The notes below the pieces were generated by a model, which worked only from the letters and a program-made list of their open reading frames with translations, did not search any database and was not told where the DNA came from. The position numbers and the translations under genes are program-made. Below are positions 8,429 through 17,800 of a stretch of 19,188 nt of DNA, piece after piece. Position 1 is the stretch's first letter. The number at the start of each line of letters is the position of its first letter. This DNA is from an uncultured Eubacteriales bacterium (GTDB taxonomy: Bacteria > Bacillota > Clostridia > Oscillospirales > Acutalibacteraceae): contig CAKUPP010000022.1 of NCBI GenBank assembly GCA_934675165.1, forward strand, positions 1 through 19,188, written 5' to 3'.

Positions 8429-8719
8429 TTAGTTGTTGCCTTCTTCTTTCATTTTTGCAAAGCACTCACTGCAGTAAACAGGACGATCTTCGCGTGGTTG
8501 GAAAGGAACCTGAGCTTCTCCACCGCAAGAAGCACATGTTGCAGGGTACAATGTACGTGGTGAATTGTTTGCTCTTTTGCGAGCATCCCTACAATTTTTG
8601 CATCTTTGTGGTTCGTTTTCGAATCCTTTTTCAGCGTAAAATTCTTGTTCACCTGAAGTAAAAGTAAATTCGTTTCCACATTCTTTGCATACAAGAGTTT
8701 TGTCTTCGTATACGTTCAT
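8429..8719 (-). CDS. Small double zinc-ribbon protein
   Basis: A 96-residue cytosolic protein with four CxxC knuckles in two pairs: Cys11/Cys14 with Cys40/Cys43 (25-residue spacer) and Cys62/Cys65 with Cys83/Cys86 (17-residue spacer). The first half (LVCKECGNEFTFTSGEQEFY, then QRCKNC) is typical of the probable zinc-ribbon/treble-clef family (zf-trcl). The second half matches the CxxC-x(17-20)-CxxC family. Homologues in Clostridia are often annotated only as 'zinc-ribbon domain-containing'. Function is unknown; nucleic-acid or ribosome contact is plausible but not shown. ATG at 8719 has GAGGT seven to eight bases upstream. It is the first protein gene after the tRNA-like element and shares its promoter, and it ends at a terminator. 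Confidence 0.88.
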   Translation of the reverse strand: MNVYEDKTLVCKECGNEFTFTSGEQEFYAEKGFENEPQRCKNCRDARKRANNSPRTLYPATCASCGGEAQVPFQPREDRPVYCSECFAKMKEEGNN

Positions 8720-8755
8720 AGTTCATACCTCGATTCTTGGAATATATTATGTTTT

Positions 8756-8821
8756 GCCCTAGGACGGGTTCGCACCGACACCTCTGATTTACAACGCTCT
8801 GCTATACTAAGCTACTTGGGC
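8756..8821 (-). tRNA. tRNA-like element lacking a normal anticodon arm (possible pseudo-tRNA)
   Basis: Read on the minus strand from 8821. The acceptor arm is GCCCAAG (8821-8815) with CTAGGGC (8762-8756): six of seven pairs, one A/A mismatch. Positions 8-9 are TA. The D-arm is GCTT, loop AGTATAGCA, GAGC. The T-arm is GTCGG, loop TGCGAAC, CCGTC, with four of five pairs. Only 16 nt lie between the D- and T-arms where 23 are expected, and no 5-bp anticodon stem can be drawn. The string TGTAAATCAGAGGT looks like the 3' half of an anticodon arm whose 5' half is gone. The T-loop has G where psi55 belongs, and the D-loop lacks the GG pair. CCA is not encoded. A strong promoter lies just upstream and the zinc-ribbon ATG lies 37 nt downstream. 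It is either a decayed tRNA or a tRNA-mimic leader. Confidence 0.55.
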
Positions 8822-8844
8822 ATATAAAAAAACCAACGAAATAG

Positions 8845-8873
8845 ATTATATATTAATTTAAAAATTAAGTCAA
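8845..8873 (-). promoter_or_regulatory. Sigma-A promoter for the tRNA-like element and zinc-ribbon gene
   Basis: On the minus strand TTGACT (8873-8868), a 17-nt spacer and a perfect TATAAT (8850-8845). The expected start is near 8838, about 17 nt before the tRNA-like acceptor stem, so the RNA element is transcribed first and the zinc-ribbon message follows in the same transcript. The remaining sequence up to 9036 is AT-rich; no other feature is evident there and no convincing terminator for the DUF11 gene was found. Confidence 0.82.
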
Positions 8874-9036
8874 CAATTTTTATAAATTTTTTTATAATTA
8901 ATTTAGTGACTATGTAGAGCTTGGACTAAAATGTGGTGTTGAATGCGGATAATACATGAGTTTTAAACGATAATATATCTAAAAAATTTTAAAATATTTT
9001 CTTGAATATATTGTGTAACTAAAAAAATTAGATTTT

Positions 9037-9909
9037 TTATATTTGATTTATTCGCCCTTTTATTGTGATTACCGTTACACCCGGGTTTATTTCAAATTCG
9101 CCATTTTCAAAATTTCTAATAAACTGCGCAGGGGGAGTATTTATTAAAAAATCGGAGCCATAGCGCGGCAATAAAAAAGCACCATTTATATATGAGTATT
9201 GTTCGCTGCTTATTTTTTGAGAATTTACAGAAACATCAATAATTGAAGGTAACGGATTAAATGAGTCTTGTAATACTATATTTGTTGCTTCTTCATTTCC
9301 GTAATTATATATATTGAATGTATAAGTTATAAATTGGCCTTTTATTACAGGATTTGGAGACATGGTTTTTACTATATTTATATTTGCATAATTTTCCGCT
9401 TCTACAGATATGGATTTTGTTATGGGGCGGAGTATATTGGTAGATGTTACGGTATATACTTGGGTTATGGATGAATCTTTGCTCAGAGGAGCTTTGTTAT
9501 TTATTTCTGTTTCGTAGATAATTAAAATGTTTGAATGATCGTTTATTTCATCTATGTTAAATGTTATATTTGTAGGTTTTATTTGTGCATTTATTATTTT
9601 TTCAAAAATGCCGTTTTGATAGAGCTGAGATATTCCTACATAATTCATTGGAGTAAAAGTTGACGTTTCTGAAGAGTATGAACCCAAATTGCTTTCAACT
9701 GAAATATTTTTTATGGGTTCGTCGCTGTTATTGGTTATTGATATAATGTTTGTAATTTTTTGATTGGCTTTGTATGTGTTTTGCAATGAATAAGCATCAA
9801 GAGATAAGCTGTCTTGAAGTGTTGTTGTTGCCGTATTTGAATGAGCGCATCCTGTTTGTAATCCGCACTTATATGTTAGTGATGCTGAATTATAAATTTG
9901 AAAAGGCAT
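9037..9909 (-). CDS. DUF11-type repeat-domain protein of unknown function
   Basis: A 290-residue protein rich in Asn, Ser, Thr and Ile, with a beta-strand character throughout. The N-terminus (MPFQIYNSASLTY) has no signal peptide. Residues 40-165 look like one Ig-like/DUF11-like unit (ITNIISITNNSDEPIKN). Residues 175-230 are a clearer DUF11 (conserved repeat, TIGR01451-type) unit: NINIVKTMSPNPVIKGQFI, then YTFNIYNYGNEEATN. The last 60 residues end in GVTVITIKGRINQI. Small DUF11 proteins without signal sequences occur in many Clostridia; their location and role are not known. GGAGG lies 11 nt before ATG 9909. No good promoter was found: TTGAAA and TTATAA are present but 19 nt apart. It is divergent from the 3D wall protein gene. 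Confidence 0.7.
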   Translation of the reverse strand: MPFQIYNSASLTYKCGLQTGCAHSNTATTTLQDSLSLDAYSLQNTYKANQKITNIISITNNSDEPIKNISVESNLGSYSSETSTFTPMNYVGISQLYQNGIFEKIINAQIKPTNITFNIDEINDHSNILIIYETEINNKAPLSKDSSITQVYTVTSTNILRPITKSISVEAENYANINIVKTMSPNPVIKGQFITYTFNIYNYGNEEATNIVLQDSFNPLPSIIDVSVNSQKISSEQYSYINGAFLLPRYGSDFLINTPPAQFIRNFENGEFEINPGVTVITIKGRINQI

Positions 9910-10367
9910 ATTGTGATTTACCTCCGTTTAAAGTGAATTTTTATAAAGTGAAAAGTAGTTGTTATTTTCAATATATTCGAAATATGGTGTTTTTGATAAA
10001 GTTTACCTTGTGGTTGTGTGGGTTGAACAAATTTTTACATGTAATTTTTTGTAACCAAAATGTAAACTTTTAATTTCGGCATTTTGTACAAAGCGAGAAG
10101 TCGATTTTCGAGACTCTTTTCAAAACGTTAACAAAAGCAAAATGATTACATCTCTAAAAATATATAAAAGGGCTAATGTGTATCAAAATGCATGGTGGTT
10201 TTGCACAAAAAACATTATTTAAATTTCTTGACAACGGTCAAAATGTTTAATATCATCATAAATGTAAGTCATGTATTCGCGAAACGTCAGGTTACAAAAT
10301 TTAAAAAATTAATTACATAAAACAACCAAAAAGGTGTAGTTGTACACGTTGGGAGGAATACACAAGG
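9910..10367. other. Divergent intergenic region with TTACA/TGTAA motifs
   Basis: 458 nt without a credible gene. It contains eight TTACA or TGTAA pentamers, at 10035, 10040, 10050, 10061, 10146, 10263, 10292 and 10313. The first two form the perfect palindrome TTACATGTAA (10035-10044). The copies at 10040, 10050 and 10061 are spaced 10 and 11 bp, one helical turn apart. TGTAA at 10263 and TTACA at 10292 are mirror images around an 8-bp palindrome TTCGCGAA (10276-10283), with exactly 8 nt on each side. These look like sites for a DNA-binding protein; no known regulator is recognised. A plus-strand promoter lies at 10228-10256. Confidence 0.45.
10228..10256 (+). promoter_or_regulatory. Sigma-A promoter of the 3D/G5 wall-protein gene
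   Basis: A perfect TTGACA (10228-10233), a 17-nt spacer, and TATCAT (10251-10256). The start is expected near 10263, leaving a leader of about 105 nt. The leader includes a small hairpin GTGTA/TACAC (10334-10338 with 10343-10347) just before the GGGAGG ribosome site at 10351. No ydaO/c-di-AMP riboswitch core was recognised. Confidence 0.8.
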
Positions 10368-11546
10368 ATGATATTGAGAGATGAATTTAAAAAGCAAATC
10401 AAAAAAGTAGTTTCTCTTGGACTTATGGGAACTATTTGTACCGTATCTGTTTTTTCTGTTGGAGCGCTTAGCAGAAAAGTAAGTATAGATGTTGACGGTA
10501 AAGTGATTTCTGCTTTTACTACTAATAGTGATTCAAGAAGGATACTTGATCAAGTTGGTGTTGATGTATCAGATATAGACAACATCGAAAAAGTAGAATG
10601 TAGTAATGGCACTTTAAAAATTATTGTTAAAAGGGCATTCGATGTTTCAGTTTCCAAAGGTGATACTAAAATATATTTAAAAAAATCGGCTGGTACTGTT
10701 GAACAGGCGATTAAAGAATCTGGTTTAGAGATTGGAGATAATGATGAAGTCAATTATCCTTTGGGGATGTGTTTGTATGCAGGCATGGATATAAGAATTA
10801 CCAGGAGAATGAATGTTGAAATTTCAGTTGACGGTGAAAGCAAAAATTACATGGTTCCGAGTGGAAACGTTAGTGATGCTTTGTCTTATGTAGGTATTTC
10901 ACTTTCTTGTAATGATGTCTTAAATGTTGACTTAAATTCTCAGGTAAATGATGGCATGCATATTGTCGTAGATAGAGTTGAGTTTCGTGAATCTACCAAG
11001 TATGAGGATATACCTTTTGAAACAGAGGTAAAAAAGAGCAAATTAATGAACAATAATTCCAGAAGAGTTTCCACGACAGGGCGAAATGGGAAAAAAGAAA
11101 TTGTTGTGCGTGAAAAATTAGTGAACGGGGTAGTTGTTGAAACCGTTGAAGTGAGCAGCAAAGTTGTTTCTAATCCAATAAAAGAAGTGATTGTTGAAGG
11201 GACAAATTCTGCAAGTAAAGCACCTTCTGTGAACAGTGTTGATGAATCAAGTGCTACAAAAGTTTTGAGTGGTTCGGCAACAGCTTATACAGCTCCGTGT
11301 GGTGCAAGAACGTCTACTGGTGCAATTCCTACTCAAGGTGTGACAGTGGCTGTGAATCCTAACAAGATTCCATACGGTAAAAAATTAACAATAAAATCTA
11401 AAGATGGATCATTTGTTTGGAGTGGTATTGCACAAGATACAGGAGGTGCACTAAAAAAAGGTACTGCTATTGTTGATATATTTATGAACTCAAAAGCAGA
11501 CTGTATAAAGTTTGGCAGAAAGAGTGTAAATGTTTATGTTTCGTAA
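10368..11546 (+). CDS. Secreted DUF348-G5-3D domain cell-wall protein (YabE-like)
   Basis: A 392-residue envelope protein. A hydrophobic segment at about 13-33 (VVSLGLMGTICTVSVFSVGA) is a signal peptide or N-terminal anchor. Three DUF348-like ubiquitin-fold units follow at about 38-88, 92-145 and 148-203. A G5-type domain is at about 204-278 (YEDIPFETEV, GKKEIVVREKLVNG), then a Ser/Ala linker, and a C-terminal 3D domain at 303-392 with SGSATAYTAPCGARTSTG, NPNKIPYGKKL and the named aspartates Asp357 (DTGG), Asp370 (VDIF) and Asp378. The layout is that of B. subtilis YabE and the catalytic type seen in Sps/YocH-like wall hydrolases. The 3D fold resembles MltA-type lytic transglycosylases, so peptidoglycan cleavage is likely but inferred. 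ATG 10368 has GGAGG 11 nt upstream. The gene stands alone, between its promoter and two terminators. Confidence 0.88.
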   Translation: MILRDEFKKQIKKVVSLGLMGTICTVSVFSVGALSRKVSIDVDGKVISAFTTNSDSRRILDQVGVDVSDIDNIEKVECSNGTLKIIVKRAFDVSVSKGDTKIYLKKSAGTVEQAIKESGLEIGDNDEVNYPLGMCLYAGMDIRITRRMNVEISVDGESKNYMVPSGNVSDALSYVGISLSCNDVLNVDLNSQVNDGMHIVVDRVEFRESTKYEDIPFETEVKKSKLMNNNSRRVSTTGRNGKKEIVVREKLVNGVVVETVEVSSKVVSNPIKEVIVEGTNSASKAPSVNSVDESSATKVLSGSATAYTAPCGARTSTGAIPTQGVTVAVNPNKIPYGKKLTIKSKDGSFVWSGIAQDTGGALKKGTAIVDIFMNSKADCIKFGRKSVNVYVS

Positions 11547-11588
11547 ATTAAAAATGTGAATTTTAAAATAATTAAATAAATTATTTAG

Positions 11589-11625
11589 ATGCAGAGCTAT
11601 TGCCTTGTGGTATGCTCTGCATTTT
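11589..11625 (+). terminator. First terminator after the 3D/G5 gene
   Basis: ATGCAGAGC (11589-11597) pairs perfectly with GCTCTGCAT (11614-11622) around a 16-nt loop, followed by a short T-run (TTTT). It lies 43 nt past the stop codon. Confidence 0.75.
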
Positions 11626-11630
11626 AACGT

Positions 11631-11668
11631 AAAAATCACCATTTTATGAGTGGCGATTTTTTATTTTG
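11631..11668 (+). terminator. Second, tandem terminator after the 3D/G5 gene
   Basis: AAAAATCACCA (11631-11641) pairs with TGGCGATTTTT (11651-11661) with one A/C mismatch and a 9-nt loop. It continues into TTTTTTATTTT. With the preceding hairpin it isolates the giant surface-protein gene from the wall-protein gene. Confidence 0.72.
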
Positions 11669-11777
11669 ATATTTTTTAATATTGAGCAAAATTTAGAACG
11701 TTAAATAAAATTAGCATAAATATATATAAAATTTAAAAAATAAAATGATATTTTATCTATTCACAACTTAAATAATT

Positions 11778-11786
11778 TGATATAAT
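11778..11786 (+). promoter_or_regulatory. Extended -10 promoter of the giant repeat-protein gene
   Basis: TGA followed by a perfect TATAAT (11781-11786) forms an extended -10. No good -35 lies at 16-18 nt; the best is TTCACA at 11760 with a 15-nt spacer. The expected start is near 11793, giving a leader of about 70 nt. The stretch 11669-11777 before it is AT-rich with no other feature seen. Confidence 0.7.
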
Positions 11787-11793
11787 ATACTGG

Positions 11794-11829
11794 AAACATT
11801 ATTGTGTTTGCACAAAATGTTTTTTGTTT
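11794..11829 (+). promoter_or_regulatory. 5'-terminal stem-loop with U-run in the giant gene's leader
   Basis: AAACATT (11794-11800) pairs with AATGTTT (11816-11822). After one bulged A, TTGTG (11802-11806) pairs with CACAA (11811-11815) around the tetraloop TTTG. The 3' side runs into TTTTTT-G-TTT. The 12-bp hairpin would begin within one or two bases of the predicted transcript start. It has the form of an intrinsic terminator but could equally be a 5' cap-like stem that protects the message. Pairing is direct; the role is inferred. Confidence 0.55.
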
Positions 11830-11861
11830 ATAAATTATTATAGTTTAAAAATGGAGGTAGA

Positions 11862-14800
11862 ATGACAATGAAAACAAAAACAAGTAAATTTTTAGGAATG
11901 ATTTCTTGCTTTTTGACAATTGCTGGGGCGGTTTTGTTTGCTTTGGCAATTGGCCCAAAGCAAGAAATGGCATTGGCGGTGGATTCCACAGGTGATAAGC
12001 CGACTTTGCGTGTGCTTAATTCCGATGAACAAAAATTGTGTAGTGATGATGAAAAGGCAAAAGAATATTACATAATTTACAATGCAAAGCAAATGAGATG
12101 GTTTAGAGATAAAGTTAACGGCGGAGCCACTGCCATAAATTGCTTTGTTAAGGAAGATTTAGACATGACAGAGGGAAGCACAAGCACAACAACTAAAGAA
12201 ATAAATAGTGTAAGTGTAATTTGTGCAAATTGGGATCCGATAGGTAGGGGCAATAGTTATTCAGGTATATTTAATGGAGGAAATAAAATTATTTCAAATT
12301 GGATAACGACAGACAGTGGCTTTTTTACTTATTCTAAAGGAATAATTAAAAATTTTAATGTACATCGTTGTATGGCAACTAGTTCTGGAGATAATGTTAC
12401 ATTGGGAGTTATTTGTCGTTATGTTGATTCAGGTAAAATATCAAATTGTACAACATCAACTATTTCATCCGTTACGTCATCTAATTCCAGTATTACAGCT
12501 GGTGGTATAGTTGGTGAGACTTCTAGTTCTGCTATTGTAGAGAATTGTATAAATAGAGCTAGTGTGTTGGCTGGAGGCACTTATTCTTTGGGCGGAATAG
12601 TAGGAACTTGCCGTGGAGAAATAATTGGGTGTAAGAATGAGGCAAATATAACATGTTCATCAGGGAGCGCTGGTGGTGTGGTTGGTGTAATATGGAATTC
12701 GGATAATTCATGTGCTAAATGTTGTAGATGCGTAAATGTAGCAACTGTAATAGGTTCCGATGTGGGCGGTATTGCAGGAATGATTTCGACTTATCCTAAT
12801 GGTACATCTGCAGGTGTAATTATTAGTGCGTGTCAAAATACAGGAAATATAGGCAATACATCTGCTACAAATGCAGGAGGGTGCATTGGTGATCTTACTG
12901 CGGAATATGCAAGAGTTGATGTGGAAATGCTTTCCAATGTGGGGAGTGTTAAAAGTTCTGGCGCTGATGAATATACCAGAGCTGGTGGTATTATTGGTCA
13001 TGCTTATATTTCAGCATCTGCAAGTACATCAAATGGTGATCAACTTACATTAAAGTCTAGTTACAATATAGGTTCAGCTTCTGGTGGACAAAATAATGGT
13101 AAATACGGTCAATTGATAGGAGAAATAGGCGGTGGAAAAGTAAATTATAAAAATTGTTATTATTTGAGCGGTGGAATATCTCCAACAGGGAACGTAGATA
13201 ATTCCAATGGAGCTTCACTTACTGACAATTCTGTAAAAAAGGCAACGTCGGCATTTCAAAGCGGCGAAGTATGTTATTTGCTTAACGAAAGTAGAACATC
13301 GGGAACAGAGTCAAATCCATTGGGGTGGTATCAATGTATAGATGGAGTGTGTGGGCAGCGTGATTTGTATCCAAGAATCGAGAGCTCTCGTGGAATAGTT
13401 TATCACAGCAGAAGGTCATGTGCTGATGCTTCAACTTATTACACTAATTACAAGGTTACGTCGACTGCACATAATTTTAATAGCAATGGTTTTTGCCAAA
13501 ATTGCGGTGGATACCAAAAACCATCTGGTGATGGTACAAAAGCTTCACCATACAAAATTAGTAATGGAGGACAGCTTTATTGGTTTACATGTGTTGTGAA
13601 TAATTATCGTATTGAAAAATGCGATGGTTCACCGAACAAAAATGATTCATCTTATGCAACTGTTATTAGTGATATAAATTTATCTAGCGGTAATCCAGAT
13701 GTAACAATAGTTAACATTAACGGTACAGATACCACATGCGGCAAGTGGATACCTATAGGAATATATACTGGCAGCAGCGCGAGCAACAGATCATACAAAG
13801 GAACATTTGATGGTGGTAATCACACAATTTCAAATTGGACTGCAGTCGATAGTGATCAAAACGCACGTGGATTGATTGGGTATACAGAAAGTCCGTGCGA
13901 TATAAAGAATATTACTGTAGATAAGTGTTTGGTAAATGGTGACAAGTACTGCGGAATAGTATGCGGTGCTTTAAATCAAACCAATGTAGCTAACTGTAAA
14001 ACTACAGAAAATTGTGAATTAAATTGTACAGGAACATGTGTTGGTGGTATAGCAGGATTTTGGTGTATGACTGGTACTGGAAGTTGTGTAGTCAAAGATT
14101 GCGAAAATAACGCCACGATAACTACTTCGAGTTATGGTGGGGACAATGTATATACAGGCGCAAGTGGTGTAGGACAAGCCGCCGGAATTTTAGGTATAGT
14201 TCTAAATACAACTGCAGGCACTGGAACATTCACATGTGAAAATTGTCATAATCATGGTGACATTTCTGCATCTCAATATACAGCAGGATGCTTAGCAACG
14301 ATAAAAAGAACATCTGGAAGTACTACGATTAAATACTGTTCTAACAGTGGTAGTATTAAAGGAAAAAATGGTAGAGAACGCTGGGTTGGCGGTGTAGCTT
14401 CAGAGTCGCTTGTTGCAGAGGGAGGTTCTATTGACTTTGAACAGTGTTGGAATACAGGTACTGTTAGTATATCCGGTAGGCAAGCAGGAGGACTAGTTTC
14501 CAGAATGGGAAATTCCGGTCAAAAAGGAACATATAAAATTAAAGATTGTTATAATTCAGGTAGTGTTACAGCCGGAGGGGCAGAAGCAGGCGGAATTGCA
14601 AGTGTTGGTAATATTAGTACAATAGAAAATTGTTATAACAGCGGAAAAATATCAAGTAGTAGCGGAGCAGGACAACTTTTTGGAATAGTGGATGCTGATG
14701 GAAATTTTACACACAGTAATTGTTATTATTTGAGTGGAAATGGTAATCCAGTTGGAAGTGGGCCAAATACCGGAACAGCTACTGTAAAAACTGCTAGTGT

Positions 14801-17800
14801 ATTTAAAAGCGGTGCGGTTTGTTATTTGCTTAATGGTAAAAAGGGTTCTGAAACATTGGCGTGGCATCAAAGTTTAGATAATTCGTTTACTCCGCATGAT
14901 AACTATCCTGTACTCGAAAGTTCACATGGTATGGTTTATGCTAAGATAAATTGTGGTGATGAAAATACTGTACTAGGGTATTCAAATAGTCTGATTGTAG
15001 AGAATCACCCCGGCACATTTAATAATGGTTTTTGTAGCAAGTGTGGTAAATATTATCAAAAGCCATCTGGTAATGGTACGAGTAGCTCTCCATATCAGAT
15101 TAGCAATGGCGGACAACTTTATTGGTTTGCCTGTGTTGTAAATGGTAGTGGAGAGGATCTTGCAAGATGTGAAGGCTCTCCTTCAAAAAATGTAGCAGCT
15201 CATGGAAAGTTAACGGCTGATATCAATTTGGCAACTAATAATGCAAGTGTTGCTACTGTGGATATAAACGGGACTAACGTGACATGCGCAAACTGGACTC
15301 CCATAGGTAAAGAGTATAGTAATTACACAGGAACATTTAATGGTAACGGTAAAATTATTTCAAATTGGTACATAGGGTCATCCAATGGAGTTGGTTTGTT
15401 CAGATGGCTTGGTAATGGTGCTACGATAAAAAATGTTGAAGTTGATGTATGTACAATATATAACAACAATAACTTTAATCCTTCAAGTTGTGGTTTTATA
15501 TGTGGAGAGAGTAGCAGCTCAAATATAACGATAGATAATTGTGTAGCTAGAAGTGATACTTATATAGGTTGTTATTGCAAATGTGGAGGAATAGTTGGAT
15601 ATTTGTGTGGTTCGAATAATAAAATTTCTAACTGCACATTTAAAGGTGTCATATGTAGTTCGTCCGATTCTACAACAGGTGTATGTATGTGTGGAGGAAT
15701 AGCAGGAAAAACTTCTGCTGACATAGAAAATTGTGAGAATCATGGTTGGGTAAGGACTAATACGAGTACAAATATCAAAGGTCTTGGAGGAATTGTAGGG
15801 TATATTTGTACAACAGGGAGATCAGATGCTTCCCCAATTCCAACCGTAACATCATGCATTAATGGAACTGAAGGTAAAACTGGAAGTTGTGGTAATGTTT
15901 CCGGAGATGGAACACTTTGGGGATATAGATGCATTGGCGGTATAGTAGGAAGCGGTATGGCTAATGTACATAAATGTAAAAATTTTGGATTTATAGGTGG
16001 AGAAGCAACAAGTATTGGTGGTATATATGGAGATCTGGATTGTTACACTAGTGCTAATGATTGGGATGGTGGAAAATCGGATGGTAATGTTTCGATATCT
16101 GAATGCTTAAATTATGGAACAGTTATAAGTAACAAAGATAATGTAGGAGGAATATTTGGTTACTTGGGAGTAGGCTCTACTATAAGTAACTGTGGCAATA
16201 TAGGTAATTTGCCAAAATCACTTAGTACAGGGAAACCTGTGGGTGGAGGAGCACTTGGTGGCGGTATAATTGGATTTTTGGAGAAAAGTAAAACTGTTAC
16301 TGTAAATGTCAACGTTGCTATGGAAAATTGTTATAATATAGGTAAAATTGAAGTGACTACAAATGGGCAATTTACGGGAAAAATTGGAACTGGTCCTGTT
16401 CTTACTTACAATAATTGCTATTATTTGAGTGGGAATGGTGGTATAACAGGAAGCGGAACAGCTACATCCTCAAATACTGTTGCTAAAAGTGATGCAGCAT
16501 TCAAAAGTGGCGAAGTATGTTATCTACTTAATAATGGTAAGACAGAAGGAACTGAATCAGATCCATTGATTTGGTATCAGAGTGTAGATAATTCAATTAC
16601 TCCACATGATAGTTACCCTGTGTTTGATAGTGACCGTGGTATAATTTATACCACAACACAATGCGGTAATGAAAGTAAAATAACCGGTTACTCAAACAAA
16701 GTAGGATATACTACAGATCATCCTGGTACATTTAACAATGGATTTTGTACCAAGTGTAAAAAATATTATCAGAAGCCGTCTGGTAGTGGTACGAACAACT
16801 CGCCATATCAGATTAGCAATGGTGGACAACTTTATTGGTTTGCTTGTGTAGTAAATGGTATCGAAGAAGATCTTGTAAAATGTCAAAATTCACCTTCAAA
16901 AAATGCAGCAGCTTACGGAAATTTAACAGCTGATATCAATTTGGCAAATGGTAATGGCGAAACAACTACGGTCGAAATAAATGGTAGCAATGTGACTTGT
17001 GGTGTATGGACGCCAATCGGAGACAAAGATTTGTATTCCTCAGATTACAGTGGAACATTTAATGGTAATAGTCATACAGTTTCGAATTGGGCTGTACAAG
17101 ATAAAGCTTATTCGGGACTGTTTGGGAGTGCCGGAATAATAAAAAATGTTAATGTAAATAAATGCTGTGTAAATTGTACAACTGATTCAGAATCTAACTG
17201 GAACTGTGGATTGATATGTTCTGTGCAAAGTACCACTGGATCACAAATATCGAATTGTAAAACTTTATCGGATTCTTTTATAAATGTTAAAAATGGTACT
17301 TCTGTAGGAGGAATAGTAGGCGTATCAAATGCTGTTAGTACGATTGAAAATTGTGAAAATAATGCCGTTGTTAGTGGAAAAACGCATGTTGGTGGTATAG
17401 TAGGTTGCGCAGTCTCCAATGTTAACAATTGTATAAATAAGGCTAGTATATCAGGTAATAATCATGTTGGCGGTATTATTGGTAAATTGGGATCGTTGGG
17501 TAGTATTGTTGAAGTTAGTGGTTGTGAGAATAATAAAAATATAAGTAGTTCTGGTTCTTATGTAGGAGGAATTTGTGGATCTGTATTTAGGCCTTCATCT
17601 TCAGTAAAAATTGATCTGTGTAAAAATAATGGTGAAGTTTCTGGTATAAGTAGCTGTACGTGTGCAGGGGGGTGTTTTGGATATCTTGAAGCTGATTCTA
17701 GTGGTGGAGATATTAATATTAGCGATTGTCAGAATATGGGAAATATTGGCGTAGGTGATGAAGGTGGAGGAATAATAGGGCGAATGGAAGCCGGAGAAGG

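Noticed and set aside
8756..8821. Functional tRNA-Tyr or tRNA-Thr (TGTAA string resembles GTA or TGT anticodon loops)
   Set aside because: About seven bases are missing between the D- and T-arms and no anticodon stem forms for either choice, so no decoding identity is assigned.
9774..10073. 99-codon plus-strand ORF across the start of the DUF11 gene
   Set aside because: It overlaps a better coding frame, has no ribosome site, and its translation is low-complexity without family resemblance.
10257..10367. ydaO/c-di-AMP riboswitch in the leader of the 3D/G5 wall-protein gene
   Set aside because: The leader is only about 105 nt and none of the conserved riboswitch segments could be matched.
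12708..13001. 97-codon minus-strand ORF inside the giant gene, and similar ones at 14652, 15519, 16692, 17108 and 17823
   Set aside because: They are mirror frames of the repetitive coding sequence, with compositions (Thr, Ser, Ile, Cys, His rich) expected from reading it backwards; no ribosome sites or promoters.
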